DNA of 64,000 nucleotides from Sinomonas atrocyanea (GCF_030811715.1 NZ_JAUSRH010000004.1:62001-126000); one strand, 5' to 3'; counted from the first letter of the stretch, positions 26,897-35,594 are shown. The notes: a model not told the origin generated them from the letters alone. A program made the numbers and translations.

Positions 26897-27854
26897 CCAA
26901 AGGACCCATTCAAGCCCGATTCACCGAGAACACCGCTGCCGGCGCTCCCGCCACGGCATTCGCTCGCAGCCTCTGCCAATAGGCCCTACTGACGGCCTCC
27001 GCAGATGCGCCATCCCAGACCTGACCGGCGGGGATTGCATATCTGCCGCCTCGAAGACGCGAGAATTCCAATAAGCAGTTGGAATTGTTAGTTCCAGAGA
27101 AGAAGCCTTCCTTTGGGGTGCAGCCCAAAGAAGAACATATGCACCTCATTTCCGCGGGAGCGCACGTCATGTTCTATTCGCTCATGCGGTGAGTCGGCGG
27201 ATTACACGTGCCCAGCGGGAAACCGAAGCATGGGGCGCGAGGTTCATGGAATCATGCCTGCTTCCGCGGTCAGCCAGCGGCGACCGAGAGTGGGCACGAT
27301 ACCCAGCCGTCCGGCGGCCGGCGATGGTGACGTCGTCAGCGGAGGCGGGAGCGGTGGCGCGATCACGTGTCCTGGCCAAACCTCGAAGGCCCTGGTCGGT
27401 GGCATCGACGACGAAGCGCCTGTCACGGCCACGGGAGGCGAGCCACAAGGCTGGGCGGCAGGCGGCCTTCCATACGGTGTCGGTGAACCCGGCGTCCAGC
27501 AATATCCCGCCCAGGAGACCATAACCGTATCGTATGCAGGGATAGGGATTAGGTCTTGGAGTGATGGGGGTCTCATCGCCTAATCTGGTGTCAGTCGCTT
27601 TAGGGCGACAATTCGAGTGCACTTCAGCCTGAATCCGTTCGAGCTCCAAGAAAGCGCAGCTCACACATGAGGGGTTTTCCGAAAAATGGCATCGCATAGT
27701 TTGCCATGGTCACTGACCCGGCACTCCTCCTCTGTGGATATGGAGCGGCGCCGCCCACATCAGGACCAATCAACTGGTTGTTCCACTCGAGTTCTCTTTC
27801 CGCTGCTCACGTGTGCCGGCAGGCCGCGGTTCACCCATCGCCAATGGAGACGAA
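26897..27854. other. 958-base stretch without a supportable gene
   Basis: The first ~300 bases are less GC-rich than the rest. Several open frames exist (best on the minus strand, 27182-27697) but their translations are Arg/Pro-rich or lack a family signal. It holds TAGGTCTTGG at 27550, matching the LysR-type motif of this island, about 300 bases before the MFS gene, so it is probably leader and regulatory DNA plus decayed sequence. Confidence 0.55.
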
Positions 27855-29249
27855 ATGACTGAAACCATACTTCCCAGGAAGACCCCGGTCAGAGCGGCGG
27901 TCGCGGCCTGGATCGGCACGACGCTCGAGTACTACGACTTCGCGGTGTACGGCACCTCGTCGGCGTTGGTCCTGAACGTCCTCTTCTTCTCGCCCCAGCT
28001 CCCCACGGGCATCAGCGTGCTGCTGTCCCTCATCACCTTCGCAGTCGGCTACGCGGTGCGCCCTATCGGCTCCCTCATCCTGGGCCCGATGGGCGACCGC
28101 TTCGGCCGCAAATTCGTCATGATGCTCACTCTGTTCGGCATCGGCGGCTGCACCTTCCTGGTCGGCTGCCTGCCGACGTTCGCACAGATCGGTTCGCTTG
28201 CTCCGATCCTGCTCGTGACGATCCGCGTCATCCAGGGACTGTGCCTCTCCGGCGAACAGCCGAGCGCGATCACGATGAGCCTGGAGCACTCTTCCGAGCG
28301 CCGGCGCGGGTTCATCACAAGCTTCACCACGCTGGGCTCCGCCAGCGGCACGCTGCTCACGCTGCTGTTCTTCATCCCGATCACCTCGATGCCCTCGGCG
28401 CAGCTGCTGTCCTGGGGCTGGCGGGTTCCCTTCTGGTTCTCCGCCGTCGTGGTGGTCGTCGCCTACCTGATCCGCCGGCACGTCCAAGAGCCGCCGGAGT
28501 TCATCGAGACCCGCGCCACGAAGGTGAATGTCGCCCCGCTCAGGCACGTCCTGCGCTTCCACTGGCGAGCCGTGCTCCGGATCGTCTTCTGCGCGCTCAT
28601 CGCCGGTACGAGCTACATGATGCAGACCTTCTCCGTGGCGTTCGGAACGTCCGGGTACAAGCTGGACAAGCCGACCATGCTCCTGACGACGACTGTCTCG
28701 GCCGTCATCGCCCTGGCCATCACACCCCTGGCAGGGTTCCTGGTGGACAAGATCGGCCGCAAGACGATGTTCCTCATCGGAACGATCGGCGTCGGCATCA
28801 CGATGGCGCCCTACCTCTGGTCGATCACGACCGGCAACTGGGCCCTGATCTTCCTGTTCGGCATCATCAACTACTCCTTCTTCTACTCGATGGTGAACGC
28901 GTCCTGGCCGGCGTTCTTCGCAGAGATGTTCCCCGGCCGGCTGCGCGTCTCCGGGCTCGCCCTCGGCACCCAGATCGGCTTCGCCATCTCCGGCGTGATC
29001 GGCCCAGTTCTCGCGACAGCACTCGCGGGCGCCAACCTCAAGGATTGGGTCGGCCCCTCCATGGTCGCAATCGGGTTCATGGTCTTCGCCGGGGTCTCGG
29101 CTCTCACCGCCAAGGAGACCGGCAAGTACACACTGAAGGAGCTCGACGAGGTGCAGCAGAGCGAACGGGAAAAGGACGTCATCACCGCCGCCATCCACCT
29201 CCCGAACACCACCACACCCCGCCTCGCCGCCAGGCCCGGCCTCGAGTGA
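27855..29249 (+). CDS. MFS metabolite:H+ symporter (MHS family)
   Basis: 464 residues, 12 membrane spans. TLEYYDFAVYGTSSA at the first helix and GPMGDRFGRKFVM plus VDKIGRKTMF in the paired cytoplasmic loops are hallmarks of the MHS family (shikimate, proline/betaine, ketoglutarate, citrate importers). RVIQGLCLSGEQPS is the helix-5 signature. GGAGA before ATG 27855. As the only carrier inside the 16-30 kb island it is the best candidate for uptake of the acid degraded there. Confidence 0.87.
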   Translation: MTETILPRKTPVRAAVAAWIGTTLEYYDFAVYGTSSALVLNVLFFSPQLPTGISVLLSLITFAVGYAVRPIGSLILGPMGDRFGRKFVMMLTLFGIGGCTFLVGCLPTFAQIGSLAPILLVTIRVIQGLCLSGEQPSAITMSLEHSSERRRGFITSFTTLGSASGTLLTLLFFIPITSMPSAQLLSWGWRVPFWFSAVVVVVAYLIRRHVQEPPEFIETRATKVNVAPLRHVLRFHWRAVLRIVFCALIAGTSYMMQTFSVAFGTSGYKLDKPTMLLTTTVSAVIALAITPLAGFLVDKIGRKTMFLIGTIGVGITMAPYLWSITTGNWALIFLFGIINYSFFYSMVNASWPAFFAEMFPGRLRVSGLALGTQIGFAISGVIGPVLATALAGANLKDWVGPSMVAIGFMVFAGVSALTAKETGKYTLKELDEVQQSEREKDVITAAIHLPNTTTPRLAARPGLE

Positions 29250-29307
29250 CAGCCGGCCATCGGCCCACACCTCGGCACCCCACCAGTGCAGCTGACGGGT
29301 CGTCGCC

Positions 29308-29398
29308 GACCCCTCAGCCATCCTGATTCCCATCGAGCTCGACGTGGTGGTCATCGTGGCGCAGGTCAAGGGGCTGCGAAAGGCACTCCTGAACTGAG
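29308..29398 (+). pseudogene. Possible C-terminal gene scar
   Basis: A closed ~26-codon frame ending in TGA reads ILIPIELDVVVIVAQVKGLR near its end, protein-like in hydrophobic pattern but with no upstream gene in frame. It may be the leftover end of a deleted gene next to the SDR duplicate. Short, so weakly supported. Confidence 0.25.
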
Positions 29399-29424
29399 TT
29401 CAACCCCACACACCATCTGCAGGG

Positions 29425-29453
29425 TCGACGTCGGCGTCTCGAGCCGACGTCGA
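29425..29453 (+). terminator. 11-bp perfect hairpin after the MFS gene
   Basis: TCGACGTCGGC and GCCGACGTCGA around a 7-base loop, 176 bases after the transporter stop and upstream of SDR copy 2. No T-run. Confidence 0.5.
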
Positions 29454-29556
29454 TCCTGCGCGTTTCCCAGACGCTCTTGCTGCACGGCGACGCCCAATCC
29501 GGTTCCACCACTGACCACACCAACCCGCATAGCCGTGCTGTCAGCGCGCTGCCCCG

Positions 29557-30319
29557 TCCTTCCCAGGAGATTCCATGACCTTCGCCGACTACAAAACAGC
29601 CCTCGTCACGGGAGCCTCCACCGGCATGGGGGCAGCCATCACCGAACTCCTCACCAAGCGCGGCCTCGAGGTCCACGCGACCGCCCGCAACGAAGAGCGC
29701 CTCAAAGAACTCGCAGACCGCACCCGCGCCGTCCCCCACGTCCTCGACCTCACCGACACCGCAGCCATGGCCCACGAACTCGGCGGCCTCGAGATCGACG
29801 TCCTCATCAACTGCGCCGGCGTCTCACGGCCGGGCAACATCCTCGACTCCTCCCAGGAGGACCTCGACGAGATCATCGACGTCAACCTCCGCGGCCTGCT
29901 CCAGCTCACCCGCCTGATCCTCCCCGGCATGGTCGAGCGCGACCGGGGCCACATCGTCAACATCAGCTCGATCGCCGGCGTCTACAACTTCTACGGGCAC
30001 ACCGCCTACCACGCGACCAAGGCCGCCGTGCACCAGATCTCCCGGCAGCTGCGCAACGACACCGTCGGCAAGCGGATCCGCGTCACCGAAATCTGCCCCG
30101 GACGCGTGGAAACCGAGATCTTCGGCCGGAACATGGGCGGATCCCCCGAAGCCATGGAAGAAGCATGGAAGACCTACTACGAGGGCTACGAATCCCTCAC
30201 GACCGACGACATCGTCAACGCCATCGACTACGCCCTCGACACCCCGCGCCACGTCAACATCGGCATGCTCGAGATCACGCCGACCTTCCAGGTCCCCGGC
30301 GGCCTCACCTTCGACCGCC
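29557..30319 (+). repeat. Direct repeat copy 2 (SDR gene), ~763 bp
   Basis: Matches 23129-23891 base for base as far as I can read, including the RBS. Translations in other frames of the two segments are also identical, which supports nucleotide identity. Confidence 0.9.
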
Positions 30320-30324
30320 ACTGA
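29575..30324 (+). CDS. Short-chain dehydrogenase/reductase, copy 2
   Basis: 249 residues, the same as the SDR at 23147 except for a final His instead of Arg. It keeps the same AGGAGA RBS, so both should be translated equally. The upstream DNA differs: here it follows the MFS terminator, so it needs its own promoter or read-through. The near-zero divergence implies recent duplication or ongoing gene conversion. The 6.4 kb between the copies (gluconokinase to MFS) could be deleted or amplified by recombination between them. Confidence 0.9.
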   Translation: MTFADYKTALVTGASTGMGAAITELLTKRGLEVHATARNEERLKELADRTRAVPHVLDLTDTAAMAHELGGLEIDVLINCAGVSRPGNILDSSQEDLDEIIDVNLRGLLQLTRLILPGMVERDRGHIVNISSIAGVYNFYGHTAYHATKAAVHQISRQLRNDTVGKRIRVTEICPGRVETEIFGRNMGGSPEAMEEAWKTYYEGYESLTTDDIVNAIDYALDTPRHVNIGMLEITPTFQVPGGLTFDRH

Positions 30325-30385
30325 CCCCCCGGCACACCGCCCGGCCCACCCACACCCAACCAGGCGCCACCCCCAAACCCACGAC

Positions 30386-30466
30386 CAACGCCCTCAGCAC
30401 CCCGCACGTGGGCGGAAACTGCTTCCGCAACCCGGCATCCGGCGACGGGCGATCAGGCCTCCGCGG
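30386..30466 (+). pseudogene. Scar of a 2-hydroxyacid dehydrogenase gene
   Basis: NALSTPHVGGN is encoded here, against NALITPHVGGN in the dehydrogenase at 25955, with matching DNA (CCGCACGTGGGCGG). Then the similarity ends. This looks like a fragment of a copied dehydrogenase gene left beside SDR copy 2. Confidence 0.45.
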
Positions 30467-31118
30467 ATGACGACAGTACAGCCCTGCCCGCCTCCGTCCC
30501 GGGGTGCCTGTGGGCGTGGAGGAGGAGGCCTATGTAGGTCAGGTCGAGCACCGTGCACAGCAGTCCGATGCCGAGCACGAACCCCCGCCCCTGGAGCAGT
30601 CCGAGCTGGATCGTCGGGGCCAGTGTGCCGAGCCACTTCGCCGCCGCGATGACCATGCTCTGCCCGCGGGCGCCGTGCCGGGAGAGGAACATCGCGACGA
30701 ACAGTCCCGACATGAGCAGGTTCTGCAGGAACGCCGAATACACCTCCCCGTTGCTCCGGCCGAACTCGCCCAGAAACAGCAGCTGGACCGCCACCGAAAC
30801 CCCCAGCAGCCCGACCCCGCCCACGATGAACACGCCGCGACCGATGCGGTCGGAGAACTCCACGTAGCCGAAGCGGAAGAACGTGACGACGATCGCCACG
30901 TCGGCCACCGCCCACACCAGGTTCACATATCCCTGCACACCCGGCGTGCCGGTGAGGTCGAGGAACGCATAGAGCCACTCCCACGCGATGTTCAGCATCA
31001 GCGCCGCCGCCGGAATCGCGTACGTGCGCTGGGTGAAGCCGATCCGAATCGCCTCGGCGTAGACGACCGTCCACGCCACCCCGCTCAAAAGCGTCAGCAC
31101 CGTCCCGATGCCACCCAT
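30453..31118 (-). CDS. Putative transmembrane terpene cyclase (PaxB/DmtA1-like)
   Basis: 221 residues with seven hydrophobic segments and short loops. The acidic residues sit inside membrane helices: Glu in LNIAWEWLYAFLD (~45-57) and Asp in LVWAVADVAIV, as in membrane-bound terpene cyclases of the Pyr4/AtmB/PaxB group and bacterial DmtA1 homologues, which protonate farnesyl- or epoxy-isoprenoid chains. Length matches that family (about 220-245). No prenyltransferase lies nearby, so the substrate would have to come from elsewhere. I chose ATG 31118; upstream codons look non-coding. A generic integral membrane protein is the alternative. Confidence 0.5.
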   Translation of the reverse strand: MGGIGTVLTLLSGVAWTVVYAEAIRIGFTQRTYAIPAAALMLNIAWEWLYAFLDLTGTPGVQGYVNLVWAVADVAIVVTFFRFGYVEFSDRIGRGVFIVGGVGLLGVSVAVQLLFLGEFGRSNGEVYSAFLQNLLMSGLFVAMFLSRHGARGQSMVIAAAKWLGTLAPTIQLGLLQGRGFVLGIGLLCTVLDLTYIGLLLHAHRHPGTEAGRAVLSSSAEA

Positions 31119-32185
31119 ACGCCGAGGGTACGCCCCCCACCAGCCCGGCGATCCAGGGTCCCCAGGAATCATCCCTGACCTCATCGATGTGCTGCTCCAT
31201 GCGGCCCAGCGCGCGCTGCGCCCCGGACCCCGAGCGCAACGACGCCGAGGGACGATCCCGGGCCGACGGTTTCCCACTGCCGTGACCTCGGCCGAGCAGC
31301 GGCGACGGCGTGAGGGCGCCGCCACGTCGCGGAGCAAGGCAGGGCATCTCCGAAACGGGCCTGCTGATCAGGAGGCGCGCGGTGCCGGACCAGGCCGGGA
31401 CGGAAATGCGATCCCCGAGGGGTTCGGCACCGCACGGTCCAGCTCCCCCCCATGAAACAGAGCACCAGCTGGACGATCCCGAAGGTATGGGGGCACGACG
31501 CCCCCAGTCAACGCGGTCGGTCCGACACCGCGTCACAGTGGCTGCCGGCTCCCCGGGTCCGGGCCGGCGGCCGACCATCCCCAGGGAGGAGGCCTCCACC
31601 ATGACGAGCCAGGCCTATAGGAATCCACCCCGGTGTCGCATCAGCGTGGAACCCGAGCTGAACCCTCCAGCCGCGCGGGCCCTGCTGTCTGCTAAGACGA
31701 AGGGAGCCGCGGCCCGAGCGGCTCCGATGAGAGCCGAAGTCCTCTGGGCGGCCGGCGCTCCTCGACCTATCGTCGAACTGTGCCGGCCTGCCGCCTGCGG
31801 GATGGGACGCCGGCATCGGCGCCCCGCCTCGGCGTCCCCCCACGCTGGGCGGGGCGACCGTCGCCGATCGCAGGCCCACCGGCACCCCCAGCCTTCCAGA
31901 GCTCCTTCGGCGACCCAGGGATGAGGGCCTTCATAGGGATCCGTCGGCGCCGACCCAGCCCAGTCCTGAAGTCACCTCCGGAGAGGCAATCGGCTCGCTC
32001 GACCAAATCTGACCGCTCTTGCCGCATCGGACGGCCGAACGGCCCTACCGGGCTGCTCCCCGGGCGCGGATCATCAGGGGAGGCGCTTGGGCCCTCCGCT
32101 GGCGCAGCGGGACCCTGCATGCGGCCAAGTCCTGCATGCCTCAGGGCGCCCCCGACCAGAGAACGACGACGGAGAGGTATCCGAC
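31119..32185. other. ~1.07 kb without a supportable gene
   Basis: Open frames here encode Arg/Pro/Gly-rich sequence. A frame from ATG 31601 has a strong AGGAGG-type leader (MTSQAYRNPPRCRISVEP) but soon turns low-complexity. Two structures stand out: a TGGGGGC/GCCCCCA hairpin at 31488-31506 and a ~105-base segment at 31893-31997 that resembles 43210-43311. Confidence 0.5.
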
Positions 32186-32578
32186 ATGGGCGCTACAGAG
32201 AACGCCGAACTCGTCCGGCGTGGGTACGAGGCCTTCAACGCAGGCGACCTGGCCGCATTGAGCGATTTGTTCGCCGAAGACGCGGTCTGGCACGCCGCCG
32301 GCAGCGGCGTACTGTCCGGGACCAAGCAGGGACGCGACGCCATCCTGGCCTACTTCGGCGAGCTGGGCGCGCGTTCCCAAGGCTCCTTCCAAGCGGCAGT
32401 CCAGGACATCGTCGGCGGCGAGAGCCACACGGTAGGGATCCAGCGAAGCCACGCCGAGAACAACGGAAAGACCATGGACCTGGCCACGGCAATCGTGTTC
32501 GTCCTCCGGGACGGAAAAGTCATCGAAGGCCGTGAGTTCTTCGAGGACACGGCCAAGGCGGACGACTTCTGGAGCTGA
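32186..32578 (+). CDS. SnoaL-like / NTF2-fold protein
   Basis: 130 residues of the SnoaL-like nuclear-transport-factor-2 fold: NAELVRRGYEAFNAGDLAAL, LFAEDAVWHAAGSG and VFVLRDGKVIEGREFFED are the canonical helix and strand blocks. Members are small ketosteroid-isomerase-like enzymes or binding proteins; no reaction can be set. GGAGAGG lies nine bases before ATG 32186. It pairs with the 98-residue gene 50 bases downstream. Confidence 0.85.
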   Translation: MGATENAELVRRGYEAFNAGDLAALSDLFAEDAVWHAAGSGVLSGTKQGRDAILAYFGELGARSQGSFQAAVQDIVGGESHTVGIQRSHAENNGKTMDLATAIVFVLRDGKVIEGREFFEDTAKADDFWS

Positions 32579-32628
32579 GCCCCAGCGGCACAAACACCAC
32601 ACGCATCCGGACCATCCAAGGAGCAGAC

Positions 32629-32925
32629 ATGGGAACCACCCCATACGGAGTCGTGCACTTCTTCCCGGGAGGCACCAAGGAGCAGTACGAGGCCTCGATC
32701 GCCGCTGTCCACCCAGGCGAAGGCCTCCTGCCCGAAGGCCAGACCTTCCACGCCGCAGGGCCCTCGGCCGGAGGGTGGACGATCATGGCCGTCCACGAGT
32801 CGAAGGAGAGCTGGGAGAAATTCCGCGACGGCATCCTCATGCCCCGCATGCAGGCGGGCATCGAAGGCGGATTCACCTCGCCACCCGAGGAGACCGTCAT
32901 CGACCTGTACAAGATCATGCCCTGA
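32629..32925 (+). CDS. Hypothetical ABM-like small protein
   Basis: 98 residues (MGTTPYGVVHFFPGGTKE at the start) with alternating strands and helices and the pattern WTIMAVHESKESWEKFRDG, reminiscent of dimeric alpha-beta-barrel monooxygenase-type folds. No catalytic residues can be named. AAGGAG precedes the ATG. Together with the SnoaL-like gene it forms a two-gene unit of unknown role. Confidence 0.72.
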   Translation: MGTTPYGVVHFFPGGTKEQYEASIAAVHPGEGLLPEGQTFHAAGPSAGGWTIMAVHESKESWEKFRDGILMPRMQAGIEGGFTSPPEETVIDLYKIMP

Positions 32926-32999
32926 CAAATCCGGCCGGGCGCCCGAGCTCTCTCAGACGGGCTCCCGGTCCAGAGCTCCACTGAAACGGGCCTCGAGCG

Positions 33000-33078
33000 C
33001 CCGGCAGTTCCTCGTCCGACCACGGAGGAGGCCCCCAGGGGTTTCCTTGGTTTCCCCAGGACCTCCTCCGCTGCCGGG
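33000..33078. terminator. Nested inverted repeat, possible bidirectional terminator
   Basis: CCCGGCAG (33000) pairs with CTGCCGGG (33071), and inside it GGAGGAGG (33024) pairs with CCTCCTCC (33062). It lies between the convergent 32629 gene and the AAA ATPase gene. The rest of the 325-base gap shows no gene. Confidence 0.5.
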
Positions 33079-33250
33079 TTCGGTCGGCCCGCACAGCCTG
33101 GCCTCACAGCCGCCATGAGCATCTCCATCCTGCTCGAAGACTGGATGGGCCGCCCCTGGCCCCTGCCGAGAATGGGTTCTTCGATGAGGCTCTTGTTCTG
33201 GCTTCTGCCAGAAGATCAACGCCGGTGCGACCGACAGGATCCGGCGTTGG

Positions 33251-34402
33251 CTATTCGTCCCCGAGGTCGCGGATGAACCCGGCGAAACCCGGGATGGTGA
33301 ACTCGAGGGCGCCCCGTCCGACGGCCTGCACGAATCCCTTGTCGATCAGGCGCGCGCGGTGGACCGAGAGGCTCTCGCTGCTCACGCCCAGGGCGGCGGC
33401 GATGGCCGACCGGCGCACCGCCTCGTCGCCGAAGGAGGCCATCGCCGCCATGAAGTCGCGCTCCCCCGCGGTGGCGTTCGCCCAGCGTGCGCGGAAGAGG
33501 GCTTCCATGTCCGCCTCCATCGCCTCGCGCCCGGCCTCGACATCGGCCGCCGTGATGGTCCCGCCCGGATCCGGCCGTCCGGCCTCCGACCAGGCGGCAT
33601 CGCCGATGAGCTGGACCAGGTACGGGTAGCCGCGGGCGATCGCCACCGCCTTCCGGAGCCCCTCGTCCTCCCACGCGACCCCGAGCTCGCGGGCAGGGAC
33701 GGCGAGGGCGAACTCCTCCGCGTCCGGCTCCAGCGGGGGAAGCGGCCGGTAGGCGAACCGCTCGCTGAAGGTCACCGCCGTGGCGATCGCGTCGGAGGCG
33801 TTGGGCAGCCCGGCGGCCAGAACCGCAGCCGGCACGTCCGCGCCCTCGGCCTGCAGGTGCTGCCAGGCATAGGCCAGCGTGCGCAGGCCCTCCGGGTCGG
33901 CGGCCTGGATCTCGTCTACCAGGATGACCAGGCCCGACCGGCCTCCCGCTGTGGCCGCGGAGCGCACGAGGGCCTCGAAGGCCCGGCTGTCGTTCGCCGA
34001 TGCCGCCTGCCCCGTCCGGAACGCCGCGTCCGCCCCGACCACGCCGGGGACCCCGACCCGCACGCTCAGGCTCTCCACCCTTGTACGGATGGCCCGGCGG
34101 GCGTCCTCCCGCCACCCTTCAGCGGCCCTGGCGATCTCCGCGGCGATCTGGGCGACCAGGCCGCCCTCCTCCCCGGCCGTGACCCACACCGCCAGGACCC
34201 CCCGCTCCTCCGCCCGGCGCTGGTACTGGCGCAGCAGGGAGGTCTTCCCGAAACCGCGCGGGGCATGGTCGACCCGGATCCGGCCCACCAGCCGGCCCAG
34301 ATCGACCAGGTACGACAGCCGCTCGTCGAACTCGGCCAGCTGACGGACCCGGCCCGGGACCGTCCGGGCGACCTCGCCTGGGGTGTAGGGACTCGGCTGC
34401 AC
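33251..34402 (-). CDS. AAA-type ATPase with C-terminal winged helix
   Basis: 383 residues. P-loop APRGFGKTSLL near residue 50, Walker B VILVDEIQAAD near ~165, sensor-like VLAAGLPNASD, and a C-terminal winged helix (~310-370, VRRSAIAAALGVSSESLSVHR). This is the ORC/Cdc6-like STAND group common as stand-alone genes in actinobacteria; function is unknown, DNA-linked regulation is likely. GTG start 34402 with GAGGAG five bases upstream. Its 5' end abuts a 44-bp AT-rich dyad, probably its own operator. It faces lsr2. Confidence 0.82.
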   Translation of the reverse strand: MQPSPYTPGEVARTVPGRVRQLAEFDERLSYLVDLGRLVGRIRVDHAPRGFGKTSLLRQYQRRAEERGVLAVWVTAGEEGGLVAQIAAEIARAAEGWREDARRAIRTRVESLSVRVGVPGVVGADAAFRTGQAASANDSRAFEALVRSAATAGGRSGLVILVDEIQAADPEGLRTLAYAWQHLQAEGADVPAAVLAAGLPNASDAIATAVTFSERFAYRPLPPLEPDAEEFALAVPARELGVAWEDEGLRKAVAIARGYPYLVQLIGDAAWSEAGRPDPGGTITAADVEAGREAMEADMEALFRARWANATAGERDFMAAMASFGDEAVRRSAIAAALGVSSESLSVHRARLIDKGFVQAVGRGALEFTIPGFAGFIRDLGDE

Positions 34403-34413
34403 AGCAACTCCTC

Positions 34414-34457
34414 GTTATCGTCCTTTATAGAACCGCGTATCTATAACAGACGATAAC
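34414..34457. promoter_or_regulatory. 44-bp nested dyad before the ATPase gene
   Basis: GTTATCGTC (34414) pairs with GACGATAAC (34449), and within it TTATAGA (34425) pairs with TCTATAA (34440). It ends 12 bases from the ATPase start and contains TATAAA/TATAGA -10-like boxes. Very AT-rich for this genome. Confidence 0.75.
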
Positions 34458-34550
34458 CGACGGGCCACCGGAGGACGTGCGCGTGGCGGCAGCGGGGGGC
34501 CCGGCTCGGCTTCCCGCCGCTGCGGGCCTTGGCCGGGTACTTTCGAGCGC

Positions 34551-34871
34551 ATGGCAAGAACCGTGATCATCACCCTCGTCGACGACCTCGACGGGAGCGA
34601 GGCCGACCAGACTGTCTCCTTCTCCCTCGACGGGCGGCACTACGAAATCGATCTGAACGCCGACAACGCCGCGCAGCTGCGCGAGTCCCTCGCCGGCTTC
34701 GTGCAGGCCGCACGCAGGCGCGGCCCGCAGAGGGCGACGCCCCGGCGCGCCGCCGGCCAGCCACCGCAGCGCGCGGTCCGAGACTGGGCGGACGCCAATG
34801 GCATCGAGGTCAGCAGCCGCGGCCGCATCCCCCAGAGCATCCTCGACCAGTACACGGCCGCCCAGAACTGA
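34551..34871 (+). CDS. lsr2: Lsr2-family nucleoid protein
   Basis: 106 residues. N-terminal dimerisation domain starts MARTVIITLVDDLDGSEADQ and includes VSFSLDGRHYEIDL; the C-terminal DNA-binding domain ends RDWADANGIEVSSRGRIP, where RGR enters the AT-rich minor groove. Lsr2 silences horizontally acquired AT-rich DNA in actinobacteria. The AT-rich dyad lying just upstream is a possible target for it. Closed by a long terminator. Confidence 0.95.
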   Translation: MARTVIITLVDDLDGSEADQTVSFSLDGRHYEIDLNADNAAQLRESLAGFVQAARRRGPQRATPRRAAGQPPQRAVRDWADANGIEVSSRGRIPQSILDQYTAAQN

Positions 34872-34950
34872 CATCCCACCCTCCCGCCCGGACGGCCCGG
34901 CCCACCCCGGGGACCAGGACAGCTGCCGCCCGCTTTGTGGCGGCACGCAA

Positions 34951-34994
34951 GGAGGGCCCGGTTCCGCCCCTCGTGGGGCGGGACCGGGCCCTCC
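34951..34994. terminator. Long GC-rich terminator between lsr2 and DUF805 gene
   Basis: A perfect 20-bp stem (GGAGGGCCCGGTTCCGCCCC versus its complement, allowing one T/G pair) around TCGT. Placed between convergent genes, so it serves both. Confidence 0.88.
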
Positions 34995-35010
34995 TCTGTG
35001 CCGGGTCGGG

Positions 35011-35535
35011 TCAGTGGCCGTAGGCGGGTGCTGTGGGCTGGTCGAAGCGCTGGCCCTCGGGCTTGGGCGGGAGCAGGGTGAAGACGAGCACGATGATGCC
35101 GCCGACGAACGGGATGAGCCCCAGGAGGATCATCCAGCCGCTCATGTTCACGTCGTGGAGCCGGCGCACGGTCAGGGCAAGGCTCGGGACGACGACGGCC
35201 AGGCCCCAGACCACCGCGAGGATGACGCCGATGATCGAGACGGGCCCCAGGGTGGGGGCCGAGTAGGCGTAGCCCGAGTAGGTGCTCGTCGAGGTGACCA
35301 TCCCGGCGGAGATGATGATGTTGAGCACGACGCCGACGACGGCGCCCACGAGCGCCCACCACCAGTACTCGGCGCGGCTGGCTCTGCCGGTGAATGTCGC
35401 GTACTTCTTGAAGACCCGCTGCACGGCCTCCTTGAACGGGGCCCCGTAGTAGGGCGCCCACAGCGGCGGGGCGGCGGCGAAGCCTCCCGGGGCCTGGGAC
35501 GGGTACTGCGGCTTCGGGTACTGCGGTGCGGTCAT
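35011..35535 (-). CDS. DUF805 membrane protein
   Basis: 174 residues. A Pro/Tyr-rich cytoplasmic head (PKPQYPSQAPGG) precedes FTGRASRAEYWWWAL, the DUF805 signature, and three to four membrane helices; LTVRRLHDVNMSGWMILL is the second conserved block. Function unknown; the family includes YhaH-like inner-membrane proteins. Its upstream region holds an ACATGTACAA motif that is repeated in opposite orientation before the XRE-TPR gene. Confidence 0.9.
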   Translation of the reverse strand: MTAPQYPKPQYPSQAPGGFAAAPPLWAPYYGAPFKEAVQRVFKKYATFTGRASRAEYWWWALVGAVVGVVLNIIISAGMVTSTSTYSGYAYSAPTLGPVSIIGVILAVVWGLAVVVPSLALTVRRLHDVNMSGWMILLGLIPFVGGIIVLVFTLLPPKPEGQRFDQPTAPAYGH

Positions 35536-35594
35536 GGTTACCCCTGATTTGGATGCTCATGGTGCGGTGACGAGCCGATCGTACGGGTCATCGC

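Noticed and set aside
27182-27697. 171-codon minus-strand frame in the gap before the MHS-type transporter
   Set aside because: Protein-like in places (FTDTVWKAACRPALW) but no family recognised and no good RBS, so not called a gene.
31601-31924. Frame with a strong AGGAGG-type leader starting MTSQAYRNPP
   Set aside because: After ~30 residues it becomes Arg/Pro low-complexity sequence; could be chance.
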